Of a DNA stretch of 64,000 nt, positions 28,420 through 37,265 are shown piece by piece. Location: NCBI RefSeq assembly GCF_015265475.1, contig NZ_CP054493.1, positions 2,418,001 through 2,482,000 of the forward strand, in the 5' to 3' direction. The DNA comes from Candidatus Sulfurimonas marisnigri. Lineage in GTDB: Bacteria; Campylobacterota; Campylobacteria; Campylobacterales; Sulfurimonadaceae. The notes below the pieces were generated by a model. That model made no database searches. It was not told the origin of the DNA and saw nothing but the letters and a program-made list of their open reading frames with translations. The position numbers and the translations under genes are program-made. The stretch's first letter is position 1, and each line of letters opens with the position of its first letter.

Positions 28420-29882
28420 TGCAAAGTGCCTTCTCAATCCTTGACTGGCTGGTATTTGGCTCATACTTTTTACTTCTTGCCGTCACTTCCATAATTTTAA
28501 GCCGTACAAAAATAACCTCTTCGCGAGAGTACTTTTTAAGTCCCACTGCAATGCCAATGTTTGCTGTTGCCATCTCAGTTCTTGCGACCTCACAATCCGC
28601 TGCTACATTTTTAGGCGTTCCTGAATTCGCTTATGCTCATGACTTCACATTTATAGGCTTTTACTTCTCTGCACTGCTCGCTGTTATTTTTGTAGCATTT
28701 GTTTTGATTCCCAAATATTATGAGATGAAAGCAGTGACTGTTTATGAACTACTGCAAATACGTTACGGAGAGAGTGCAAAAAAACATGCTGGAGTAATGT
28801 TTCTAATTGGTCGAGTATTGGCGAGCGGAGCAAGACTTTACATCGGTGCACTCGCTATCTCCATGATTCTATTTGGTGACATCATTTTCTTACATGTAGC
28901 CATTTCTATTTTAGTTTTAATGTTTGGAGCACTCGCATACACCTACTTCGGCGGTGTACGCTCTGTAATACTTAGTGATATTATCCAAGCCGTTACTTAC
29001 GTCGGTGCCGGTGTGGCGGTTTTAGTGTTTCTTTACTATTCGCTGGAAAACATAGAGATATTCGCAACACTAAAAGAGCACAGTAAACTAAACTTTTTGG
29101 ATACAAGCATTGATGGAAAGTTTAGTCTTATAGGACTTTTAAGCGGTTGGTTATTACTCAACATTGCGGCATTCGGACTTGACCAGGATATGACCCAAAG
29201 AGTTCTTACATGTAAGAATAAAAACGAGGCTGCGAAATCTCTTATTGTCTCTATAGTTTTAACTATACCTATTGTTCTTCTTTTTTTAAGTATCGGCGCA
29301 CTTCTCTTTCTTTTTTACCTGCAAAGCGATGTTACGCAGAATTTTGAGGGTGAGAAAATCACCATTTTTATGTACTATATTTTAAATGAGATGCCTGAGG
29401 GTCTGCGAGGATTGGTTACTGTTGGAGCAATTGCTGCAGCACTCTCAAGCACTAACTCAGTTCTAGGGGCTATGGCTTCAGTTGCAGTTGAGGATCTATA
29501 TAAGCCGTGGAAGTTAAAGCAGGGCAAAATAGATAAGTACCATTTTGTTAAGGCATCCAGAGTTGCGGTACTCCTCTTCGCTTTGCTACTCTCTATAATG
29601 GCAATGGTTAGTTACTTCTGGCAACACTACAGCGACCTATCTCTAATTAGCTTCGCACTCGGTGTTATGGCGTTTGCATACACTGGACTTTTAGGTGTCT
29701 ACTTCTCGGCAATCTTTACCTCCCGCGGAAATGAGAAAACTGTTCTTTGGGCACTTGTTGGCGGATTTATTACCGTATTGGCACTTCAGCCATACACTTT
29801 TGGAGTCAGCATCGGCTTCTCGTGGCAGATAGTTATTGGGACTTTGGTTTCGTTTATCATCATGCAGAGTGCAAAGAGATAA
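28419..29882 (+). CDS. Sodium:solute symporter family transporter
   Basis: A 487-residue inner-membrane protein of the SSS family with about 13 hydrophobic segments. Family features include SREYFLSPTAMPMFAVAIS, ATSQSAATFLGVPEFA, and YTYFGGVRSVILSDIIQA. The substrate is not predictable from sequence alone. Translational coupling to the exported NagZ and its place directly before anmK-amgK-murU suggest it imports anhydro-MurNAc, MurNAc or a short muropeptide, the role AmpG plays elsewhere. That role is inference. Confidence 0.85.
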   Translation: MQSAFSILDWLVFGSYFLLLAVTSIILSRTKITSSREYFLSPTAMPMFAVAISVLATSQSAATFLGVPEFAYAHDFTFIGFYFSALLAVIFVAFVLIPKYYEMKAVTVYELLQIRYGESAKKHAGVMFLIGRVLASGARLYIGALAISMILFGDIIFLHVAISILVLMFGALAYTYFGGVRSVILSDIIQAVTYVGAGVAVLVFLYYSLENIEIFATLKEHSKLNFLDTSIDGKFSLIGLLSGWLLLNIAAFGLDQDMTQRVLTCKNKNEAAKSLIVSIVLTIPIVLLFLSIGALLFLFYLQSDVTQNFEGEKITIFMYYILNEMPEGLRGLVTVGAIAAALSSTNSVLGAMASVAVEDLYKPWKLKQGKIDKYHFVKASRVAVLLFALLLSIMAMVSYFWQHYSDLSLISFALGVMAFAYTGLLGVYFSAIFTSRGNEKTVLWALVGGFITVLALQPYTFGVSIGFSWQIVIGTLVSFIIMQSAKR

Positions 29883-29898
29883 AATTATTGATTTTGGA

Positions 29899-29904
29899 TA
29901 TAAT
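29899..29904 (+). promoter_or_regulatory. putative internal promoter before anmK
   Basis: ATTTTGGATATAATTTAATC, in the 56-bp gap after the symporter gene, matches the TTTGG-TATAAT style seen at secG. It would give anmK-amgK-murU a transcript of their own in addition to read-through. Confidence 0.5.
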
Positions 29905-29938
29905 TTAATCTTTTAGAAAAACTCAAAGGTTGTTGAAA

Positions 29939-31024
29939 ATGGGTGAATTATATATTGGTGTAATGTCAGGAACATCTCTTGACGGTGTTGATGTAGTTTT
30001 ATGTAAAATAGACTCTCAATCTTGTGAACTTGTATTTTCGTGCGAATACCCCTTTGATGATGATTTAAAAGAGGATATTTTAAGTGCTATTAGCACAACC
30101 ACCACTTTAAAAGCCATAGGTGAGATTGACACCCGTTTGGGCAAACTTTATGCCAACCACATTTCTGCCTTTATGAATCACTATAAAATCAACCAAAAAG
30201 ATGTCAGAGCTATTGGTCTTCACGGTCAAACGCTTTGGCATGAGCCAAATAGCGAGTATCCTTTTTCTATGCAGCTTGGAAATGCCAGCGTTATAACAGC
30301 ACAAACAGGTGTTAGTGTTGTTAGTGATTTTAGACAAAAAGATATAGCACTCGGCGGTCAAGGCGCACCTTTTGCACCTGTCTTTCACCAAGAGATATTT
30401 TCCAATCTAAACAGCAAAACTGCCGTTTTAAACATTGGAGGGATGGCAAATATAAGCATCTTAGGTGAGAAGCTTATAGGGTATGACACTGGGTGCGGAA
30501 ATGTTCTTTTGGACTACTGGATTTTTAAAAACCACAATAAAGTTTATGACAAAGACGGAGAGTGGGCAGAGTCCGGACATGTAAGCGCGGAACTCCTTGA
30601 CTCAATGCTAAGTGAGCCGTACTTCAAAAAAGAGGCTCCTAAAAGCTGTGGTCGTGAACTATTTAATGCAAAGTGGCTTGAGAAACATTTAGAAAATTTC
30701 TCACATGTGATTACCGAAGATGTTCAAGCAACACTTTTGGAGCTAACTGCAGTGACTATAGCAAACGAGGTGAAAAAAACCTCAACAGAGCTACTTATAG
30801 TTTGTGGAGGAGGTGCGAGAAACGGTGCACTTATGAAAAAGCTACATGTAGAACTAAAAGAGATTAATGTAACACTAAGTGATAAACATGGTGTTAGTAG
30901 TGAGTTTATGGAAGCGATGGCGTTTGCGTGGCTTGCTTACAAACGTATTCACAAAGAAGAAGTTGCACTCTCATCGGTTACCGGTGCTTCAAGAGACTCT
31001 ATTTTGGGGTGTATATATGAATAA
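29939..31024 (+). CDS. anmK: Anhydro-N-acetylmuramic acid kinase
   Basis: AnmK hydrolyses the 1,6-anhydro bond of anhMurNAc and phosphorylates it to MurNAc-6-phosphate in the cytoplasm. The N-terminal phosphate-binding motif GVMSGTSLDGVD, the DFRQKDIALGGQGAPFAP segment and the late CGGGARN are diagnostic. ATG at 29939 is chosen over an in-frame TTG at 29930 because AAAGG lies just upstream. It is 361 residues and overlaps the amgK start by 8 bp. Confidence 0.95.
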   Translation: MGELYIGVMSGTSLDGVDVVLCKIDSQSCELVFSCEYPFDDDLKEDILSAISTTTTLKAIGEIDTRLGKLYANHISAFMNHYKINQKDVRAIGLHGQTLWHEPNSEYPFSMQLGNASVITAQTGVSVVSDFRQKDIALGGQGAPFAPVFHQEIFSNLNSKTAVLNIGGMANISILGEKLIGYDTGCGNVLLDYWIFKNHNKVYDKDGEWAESGHVSAELLDSMLSEPYFKKEAPKSCGRELFNAKWLEKHLENFSHVITEDVQATLLELTAVTIANEVKKTSTELLIVCGGGARNGALMKKLHVELKEINVTLSDKHGVSSEFMEAMAFAWLAYKRIHKEEVALSSVTGASRDSILGCIYE

Positions 31025-31955
31025 CATAAAAAAGTGGCTCTCTACTACAAAATACAAAAATCATAAGCTTGAGATTGCTTCTGCAGATGCAAGTTTTAGA
31101 AAATACTACAGACTTAGTAAAGATGGAGAGAGTGTACTTTTAATGGATTCATCACTTGAAAAAGAGTCCTTAAAACCTTTTTTAGATGTAACCCAGAGAC
31201 TTCTACATGTAGAGGTTAACGCACCAAAGATTTTAGAGAAAAATTTGGAGGATGGTTATTTAATAATTAAAGATTTTTCAAACACACATTATCTCAATGT
31301 GCTTAACCAAGAGAACTTCAAAACTCTTTACTCAGATGCCATTGACACCATTATAACAATGCAAAAAGCAGATACTTCCGGGCTGCCGATTTACGACAAA
31401 GCTTTTCTACATGCAGAGATGGATTTGATGCAAGATTGGTACTTACAAAAACTTCTACATGTAGAGTTGGACGCACCTCAAAAAGAGCTTATAAAAACCA
31501 CTCTGGATGCTATTTCAGACGTTGTGCTTGAACAGCCTCAAGAGATGTTTGTACACCGCGATTTTCACTCAAGAAATATAATGATTACAGATGATAAAAA
31601 AATCGGAGTGATTGACTATCAGGATGCTATGAGCGGCGCTGTTACCTACGACTTGGTCTCACTTTTAAAAGATTGCTACATAGCCTATGGGAGAGAAGAG
31701 ATAGAGAGATTAGCACTAAAGTTTCGAGATAAAAAAAATCTGCACATAGATGATGAAACATTTATAAAATGGTTTGATTTTATGGGTCTGCAAAGACATA
31801 TAAAAGTGTTAGGAATATTTTCGCGCCTATACCTTCGTGATACCAAAGACGGCTACCTAAAAGATATTCCACTTACACTAAAATATGTTATAGAGACGGC
31901 AGGCAGATACAGCCAAACCAAAGAGTTGGCAGAGTTTTTAAAAGGTGTTTCATGA
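31017..31955 (+). CDS. amgK: N-acetylmuramate/N-acetylglucosamine kinase AmgK
   Basis: AmgK phosphorylates the anomeric hydroxyl of MurNAc (or GlcNAc) to give the 1-phosphate. It has the aminoglycoside-phosphotransferase fold: SADASFRKYYRL at the N terminus, catalytic HRDFHSRN at residues 180-187, and metal-binding IDYQD at 199-203. The start at 31017 (312 residues) fits the family and overlaps anmK. The next gene, murU, supplies the partner step, which strongly supports AmgK over a generic phosphotransferase. Confidence 0.9.
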   Translation: MNNIKKWLSTTKYKNHKLEIASADASFRKYYRLSKDGESVLLMDSSLEKESLKPFLDVTQRLLHVEVNAPKILEKNLEDGYLIIKDFSNTHYLNVLNQENFKTLYSDAIDTIITMQKADTSGLPIYDKAFLHAEMDLMQDWYLQKLLHVELDAPQKELIKTTLDAISDVVLEQPQEMFVHRDFHSRNIMITDDKKIGVIDYQDAMSGAVTYDLVSLLKDCYIAYGREEIERLALKFRDKKNLHIDDETFIKWFDFMGLQRHIKVLGIFSRLYLRDTKDGYLKDIPLTLKYVIETAGRYSQTKELAEFLKGVS

Positions 31956-32611
31956 AAGCAATGATTTTAGCGGCTGGACGCGGTGAGAGGATGAGACCGC
32001 TTACCGACCATATTCCCAAGCCACTGCTTGAGATTCACGGCAAGCCACTTATTATCTGGCATATAGAAAAACTCGCCTCTTTGGAGTTTAACGAAATCAT
32101 AATAAATATCGCTCACTTAGGTTATAAGATACCGATGGCTCTGGGTGACGGCTCCAAATGGGGTGTTAAACTAATATATTCTAATGAGCAAAAAGAGGGA
32201 GCACTAGAGAGTGCAGGCGGTATTATAAAAGCCCTTCCACTACTTGGAGAAGGTACTTTTTTGGTAGTAAATGGAGATATCTGGTGTGATTATGAGTTTG
32301 ATTCCAGTTTTGATTTGGGAGATGATTTAGCTCATCTGATTTTAGTTCCAAACCCAAAACATAATCAAAATGGTGATTTTACCTTAGACAATAGAAGAGT
32401 TTTCAACGATGGTGAAAATAAGCTTACTTTCTCTGGAATTGGCTACTATAGCCCGAAACTTTTTATTGGTTTGACAAGTGAAAAAAAGGCCTTAGCCCCC
32501 ATACTGCGTATGGCTATTGAAAAAGATAGAGTTAGCGGTTCCCTGCACAAAAGCAGATGGTATGATATTGGAACGCCGCAAAGACTTAATAACATAAACA
32601 ACGATATTTAA
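31952..32611 (+). CDS. murU: N-acetylmuramate-1-phosphate uridylyltransferase MurU
   Basis: MurU converts MurNAc-1-phosphate and UTP to UDP-MurNAc, feeding recycled muramic acid straight into wall synthesis and bypassing fosfomycin-sensitive MurA. The nucleotidyltransferase signature MILAAGRGERMRPLT is at the N terminus, then IPKPLLEIHGKPLI and, near residue 103, VVNGDIWCD. The length of 219 residues is typical. It overlaps amgK by 4 bp (ATGA). Confidence 0.92.
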   Translation: MKAMILAAGRGERMRPLTDHIPKPLLEIHGKPLIIWHIEKLASLEFNEIIINIAHLGYKIPMALGDGSKWGVKLIYSNEQKEGALESAGGIIKALPLLGEGTFLVVNGDIWCDYEFDSSFDLGDDLAHLILVPNPKHNQNGDFTLDNRRVFNDGENKLTFSGIGYYSPKLFIGLTSEKKALAPILRMAIEKDRVSGSLHKSRWYDIGTPQRLNNINNDI

Positions 32612-32684
32612 TGAACTATACAGACAAGGCGATGTACAATGTCTTCAAAAGCAGACAATCAACTTATTATATAAAGTATAAACA

Positions 32685-34190
32685 ATGACAATTAAACAGA
32701 TTATTTTTCGTATTGCAGCAATTTTACTTGTTGTAGAAGCCATCATCATGCTAGTCCTTGAATTTATGGAATTAGATTTGGATTGGATATCAGAAGCGTG
32801 TGTTGATGCACTCTCTTTAACTATATTTGCAACGCCAATTATATACAAATGGGTTATAAAGCCATTTGTGTTAATGAGAGAAACAGCAGAGAACCGAGTA
32901 ACTTATTTGGCATATCACGATGAGTTGACATCCCTTGCAAACAGAGCAAAACTTTTGGAGTGGCTTGATCACAGTATTAAAACATCTCATGGGAAAAATA
33001 ATATTTCTCTAATATTATTGGAATTAGACCGTTTTAAAGATATACAAGATACCTTTGGTCATGCAATTGTGGATGATCTTATTGTAAACATTGCAGAAAA
33101 ACTAAAGTGCAACATAAGCGGTGTAGACCTATTTGCTAAAATAGATACCTATATGCTTGCCTTTGTTGCAGAAAATACTCTCTCAGATGATGACATATAC
33201 TTAAAATCAAAACAAATTATCAGCATTATACAAACGCCGATTCTCTGTAGTAATGGTCACACCTTTAACCTAGAGGCAAGTGCAGGGATAAGTAGATTTC
33301 CAAAAGATGCTGCAAACAAAACAGACCTGCTGAAATACGCTTACACAGCGATGAGACAAGCTAAAACAATTAGCAAAGATAAAATAAGTTTTTACACACA
33401 ATCTCTTACTGAGGTGTCGCAAAGACACCTTACTCTTGAAGAAGATCTTAGACATGCCGTTGAAAACAATGAGTTTTATCTGCTTTATCAGCCAAAGATT
33501 GATGCACTCACTAGTAAACTCGTTGGCGTGGAAGCTCTTATACGATGGCAACATCCACAAAATGGGCTTATAAACCCTATAGACTTTATTCCTTTGGCTG
33601 AAGAGACAGGGCTAATCATACCTATAGGCGAATGGGTTTTACAAGAAGCACTCAAGCAGCAGGAGATATGGCAAAAAGATGGCAAAGAGCCAATTGTTAT
33701 GTCTATAAACCTATCTGGCAGACAGCTGCAAGTAGAGCACATAGACCAGATAATAAGAGTCTTACACTTGACACCAATACCTAAGAAATACATAGATTTT
33801 GAAATAACAGAGACATTTTTGATGGAAGATTCTTTTTTATCGCAAATGCTTCTTGAAAAACTTCACTCCACTGGTGTATCATTATCGATGGATGATTTTG
33901 GCACCGGCTACTCTTCATTGGCATATCTAAAACGTTTCAAAGTAAATACGCTTAAGATTGACAGAGCACTTATAAAAGATATAGAAGAGGATAAAAATGA
34001 TTTTGCTATTGCCAAGGCAATTATCGCTATGGGTCATACTCTGGAGATGAAGGTTGTGGCAGAGGGTGTTGAAACTGAAGAACAAGCAAGAATGCTTAAA
34101 CAGATAAGCTGTGACTATATTCAAGGATTTTACTATTCAAAACCAGTTTACCCTTATAGTGTATACTCTAACGATAACTACACATGCTAA
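32685..34190 (+). CDS. EAL-domain cyclic-di-GMP phosphodiesterase with degenerate GGDEF domain
   Basis: The protein has two membrane segments (about residues 7-27 and 42-58), then a GGDEF-type domain starting YLAYHDELTSLANRA, then an EAL domain. Where GGDEF should be, the sequence reads FAKIDTYMLAF, so the cyclase signature is lost. The EAL domain keeps GVEALIRWQHP, DDFGTGYSSLAYLK and EGVETEEQ, so c-di-GMP hydrolysis is expected. It lies 73 bp after murU and 9 bp before the lytic transglycosylase gene, suggesting c-di-GMP input to wall turnover; that link is inferred. Confidence 0.88.
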   Translation: MTIKQIIFRIAAILLVVEAIIMLVLEFMELDLDWISEACVDALSLTIFATPIIYKWVIKPFVLMRETAENRVTYLAYHDELTSLANRAKLLEWLDHSIKTSHGKNNISLILLELDRFKDIQDTFGHAIVDDLIVNIAEKLKCNISGVDLFAKIDTYMLAFVAENTLSDDDIYLKSKQIISIIQTPILCSNGHTFNLEASAGISRFPKDAANKTDLLKYAYTAMRQAKTISKDKISFYTQSLTEVSQRHLTLEEDLRHAVENNEFYLLYQPKIDALTSKLVGVEALIRWQHPQNGLINPIDFIPLAEETGLIIPIGEWVLQEALKQQEIWQKDGKEPIVMSINLSGRQLQVEHIDQIIRVLHLTPIPKKYIDFEITETFLMEDSFLSQMLLEKLHSTGVSLSMDDFGTGYSSLAYLKRFKVNTLKIDRALIKDIEEDKNDFAIAKAIIAMGHTLEMKVVAEGVETEEQARMLKQISCDYIQGFYYSKPVYPYSVYSNDNYTC

Positions 34191-34199
34191 GGCTACACA

Positions 34200-35174
34200 A
34201 TGTTAAAATCCATACTGATACTATCTTTAAGCACTCTGCTTTTTGCTAAATATACAAACTGCGAGTTTCAAAACAAAGACTATATAGATGTCTGTAAAAA
34301 AGTTGTAAAAAACGGTGTCTCATATAAGTATGCAAATAAATTTCTGCTCTCATATTTTAAGACAAAAAAGTTTGATGAGATAAGCTATAAGTATCTGCAG
34401 CCAAAATATATTAAAACTCATAAAAAAAATGAAAAAAAAGCTAACAATGTTTTAGTAAAATATGTACCTGATATGATTGAGCATCTCAATAAATACTCTG
34501 AAGTTTATGACTATTCTGAGAAAAAATATGGTGTAAACCGTGAGGTTATAGCTGCTATTTTAATAAAAGAGACCAGACTGGGTAAGATTAAACCAACACA
34601 TGATGCATTTATAGTATTTAACACTTTAGTGGTGCGTACAAAGCCAAATACAAAGCGTGAAAAATGGCTCATAAACATGGGCAAGACAAATATGGTATCT
34701 ATAATCACCCACTGTTATAAAAAAGGTGTGACACCAGAGGGATGCAATCTACCTAGCTCATACGCTGGAGCTGTTGGAATACCGCAGTTTATGCCAAATA
34801 GCTTTATATATGCAGATGGCTACAAAAGTAAAGTTCCTGATTTGACAAAAATGGAAGATGCCATAATGTCTGCGAGTAAATTTTTAAATAAAAAAGCCAA
34901 TTTCTTCAAGCTGATAGATTGGGATATTATGCCTGATATTGAAGATATAGAATCTCAGTGGTATGAGTATGAGTTCAATAATGACAATGCTTCATTTGTT
35001 TATGAGAAAAGCACAAAGTCTGGAAAAAAATATGACTGCTTCGCATGTGGAAAAGATGAGCTTGCATACCTTAAAGAGTATACAAAAAAAATTATGCGCT
35101 ACAACAACTCTTCAAACTATGCCGTTGGGGTAATGCGTTTGGCTTATGATTCGCACAAAGGCCTTAGTAAATAG
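34200..35174 (+). CDS. MltB-family lytic murein transglycosylase
   Basis: An exported transglycosylase of the SLT_2/MltB family that cleaves glycan strands to 1,6-anhydroMurNAc ends. A signal peptide covers residues 1-16 (MLKSILILSLSTLLFA). The catalytic glutamate is in AAILIKETRLGK, and SSYAGAVGIPQFMPNSF is the family signature. The 324-residue length fits. As last gene of the nagZ-to-murU run it would generate exactly the anhydro-fragments that NagZ, AnmK, AmgK and MurU recycle. Its 3' end overlaps the convergent mutarotase gene. Confidence 0.88.
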   Translation: MLKSILILSLSTLLFAKYTNCEFQNKDYIDVCKKVVKNGVSYKYANKFLLSYFKTKKFDEISYKYLQPKYIKTHKKNEKKANNVLVKYVPDMIEHLNKYSEVYDYSEKKYGVNREVIAAILIKETRLGKIKPTHDAFIVFNTLVVRTKPNTKREKWLINMGKTNMVSIITHCYKKGVTPEGCNLPSSYAGAVGIPQFMPNSFIYADGYKSKVPDLTKMEDAIMSASKFLNKKANFFKLIDWDIMPDIEDIESQWYEYEFNNDNASFVYEKSTKSGKKYDCFACGKDELAYLKEYTKKIMRYNNSSNYAVGVMRLAYDSHKGLSK

Positions 35175-36012
35175 TAGCCTTAAGGGTGAGTGATTCATTT
35201 GATTTTATCACTCTCTCATCTTCAAATGCATTAGCAGACTCTATGCAGAGCATGCTCTTGTAAGCATCATCTCTCATAGCACTCATTCTTTTGCATTTAG
35301 CTATCCATGGATTCCAAACTACAACAGAGCAAGAGCCTTCATTCTCTACATGTAGGATTCTATTTTTATCTTTTAACAAAACTTCATCTGAGACTTCTTG
35401 ATAAACTCTATCTACCTCTTGGTTAAAAGTTATATCTCCGCTTTGAATCTCTTTTTTAAATGTAAGGGCATCCAAATAAGGCTTTTTATCTAAACCGCGA
35501 ATAGCTACATGTAGAATGTCTGATACACTAAAGTAGGTGTGAAGGGCTTGAGTTATCTCAAAAGATTTTTCATCAATATTTGTGGTTTTTAACTCCATAG
35601 TCAGTCTATCTGAAATGCTTACATGTAACTCTAGTTCAAACTTATATGGCCACAATTTTAATGACTCTTTAGAGTATTCAAGTTTTAGAGTTATCAAAGT
35701 TATATCAGCACTGCGCTCGTCTGTATTGGCAACTCCCCAAATGGAGGTTCTTGCAAAGCCGTGCTGAGGCAAACTATCATCTTTGTTCAACCCAAACCAT
35801 GGCCAACAAATTGGAACTCCGCCACGAATTGATTTTCCTATCTCAAAATCGCTCGTCTCACTCAACCAAAGTATAGGCTCTTTTGAGTTTTGTTCGTAAT
35901 GAAAAATATGTGCGCCCTGAAGTGCTATTTTTGCATAAGCCAAACTATTTTTAATTTCAATATACTCAAAGCCGTTGGAGAGTTTTTTGTACTCAATCAA
36001 TGCATTTTCCAA
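35164..36012 (-). CDS. D-hexose-6-phosphate mutarotase (YeaD-like aldose epimerase)
   Basis: The 282-residue protein matches the YeaD branch of the aldose 1-epimerase family: IRGGVPICWPWFG, PQHGFARTSIW with the catalytic histidine, and ITQALHTYFSVSDI. Members interconvert anomers of phosphorylated or free hexoses. It overlaps the upstream transporter gene by 16 bp, so its sugar is probably the transporter's sugar. Confidence 0.8.
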   Translation of the reverse strand: MENALIEYKKLSNGFEYIEIKNSLAYAKIALQGAHIFHYEQNSKEPILWLSETSDFEIGKSIRGGVPICWPWFGLNKDDSLPQHGFARTSIWGVANTDERSADITLITLKLEYSKESLKLWPYKFELELHVSISDRLTMELKTTNIDEKSFEITQALHTYFSVSDILHVAIRGLDKKPYLDALTFKKEIQSGDITFNQEVDRVYQEVSDEVLLKDKNRILHVENEGSCSVVVWNPWIAKCKRMSAMRDDAYKSMLCIESANAFEDERVIKSNESLTLKATIY

Positions 36013-37265
36013 GATGTGATTTTATGCCACTTCATTGCGTATGCCAAAATGAAAGAGTAGCAAATTATCCCTATCAGGTATGTTGATTGCATATCTCCGC
36101 TCATATATGAAATTTTTCCAAATATAAGAGGCAAAATTGCTCCCCCTGCAATTGCCATAATCAAAAGAGCACTCCCCTGAGCTGTATATTTTCCCAAACC
36201 CTCAAGTGCCAGCGGCCAGATTGTAGGCCAAACAAGGGCGTTTGCAAAACCTAAAAGTGCTACAAATGTAACAGTGTCCGGCAGTGTTCTTATACCGCTC
36301 CATCCCCACAATATCTCTGAAACCAAACTGCTCTGCGCCGATGAATACACAACGCCAAAGAGAAATAAAATACCAAAGAGTGCAGAACCGATAAGTGCTT
36401 TTTCCTGCGAAAGATATTTAGGTATAAAAGCTACCCCTATAAGGTAGCCAAATACCATAAAAGTCATAGTGTATGAAGTTAGGGAGGTGAAGTTTTTCAG
36501 ACCTAAAAACTGCCCGTAAAGCCCGATGGTATCCCCAGCTATAACCTCAATACCAACATAAAAGAAAAGTGCAGTTGCTCCCAAAACCACACGTGGAAAC
36601 TGAAATATACTGCTCTTGTCTGAGTGTTCATCTTTTTCAAACTCAATCTCTGGAAGTGATGAGTATTTAACTAAAGCAATAAGCCCTGTCAAAACAGCTG
36701 CCATAATAATATATGGAACAATAAGACGTGAAGAGAGAGACTCTTTTGTTTCGTTTGAAAGATTCTCTAACGAGCCTATATCTGAGAGTACAATAGCGGT
36801 AAAAAGAAGAGGAACTATAACCCCTGCGCTTTTATTTATAAGTCCCATTATACTTATTCTCATTGCAGCACTCTCTATAGGTCCTACTAAAACTATATAT
36901 GGATTTGATGCTGTTTGCAGTATTGTAAGTCCGGTTCCCAGTGTAAAAAGAGCAACCAAAAAAAGTGTGAAACTTGCACTCTGCGCTGCAGGTATAAATA
37001 TAAGAGAGCCGACAACCATAACGCCTAAACCTGTTGCCATTCCATCTTTATAGCCGGTTTTATCAAGCACAAAGGACATCGGAAGAGCCATAACAGTATA
37101 AGCGATGTAAAAAGCAAAAGTCACAAAGAGTGCCTGAAACTCATTGAGATCACAAATGACTTTTAAAAACGGGATTAGTGAACCGTTTAGCCAAGTTACA
37201 AAACCGAAAATAAAAAATAAAATCCCTATAATCACCATAGGTATAAGAGTTGATTTGTTATCCAT
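35997..37265 (-). CDS. FucP-family sugar transporter (MFS)
   Basis: A 422-residue major-facilitator protein with about 12 membrane segments. FIFGFVTWLNGSLIPFLKVICDL at the start and LGTGLTILQTASNPYI near residue 108 are typical of the FucP/GluP/NagP group, which imports fucose, glucose, galactose or GlcNAc. It is embedded between a hexose mutarotase and a Cof-type phosphatase. With an exported NagZ across the way, GlcNAc is an attractive substrate, but glucose or galactose fit equally. Confidence 0.85.
   Translation of the reverse strand: MDNKSTLIPMVIIGILFFIFGFVTWLNGSLIPFLKVICDLNEFQALFVTFAFYIAYTVMALPMSFVLDKTGYKDGMATGLGVMVVGSLIFIPAAQSASFTLFLVALFTLGTGLTILQTASNPYIVLVGPIESAAMRISIMGLINKSAGVIVPLLFTAIVLSDIGSLENLSNETKESLSSRLIVPYIIMAAVLTGLIALVKYSSLPEIEFEKDEHSDKSSIFQFPRVVLGATALFFYVGIEVIAGDTIGLYGQFLGLKNFTSLTSYTMTFMVFGYLIGVAFIPKYLSQEKALIGSALFGILFLFGVVYSSAQSSLVSEILWGWSGIRTLPDTVTFVALLGFANALVWPTIWPLALEGLGKYTAQGSALLIMAIAGGAILPLIFGKISYMSGDMQSTYLIGIICYSFILAYAMKWHKITSWKMH

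Noticed and set aside
32645-32848. Antisense frames inside the EAL protein, pyrG, recJ, hisF and other strong genes
   Set aside because: They are shadows of well-supported genes on the opposite strand, with no motifs or ribosome-binding sites.
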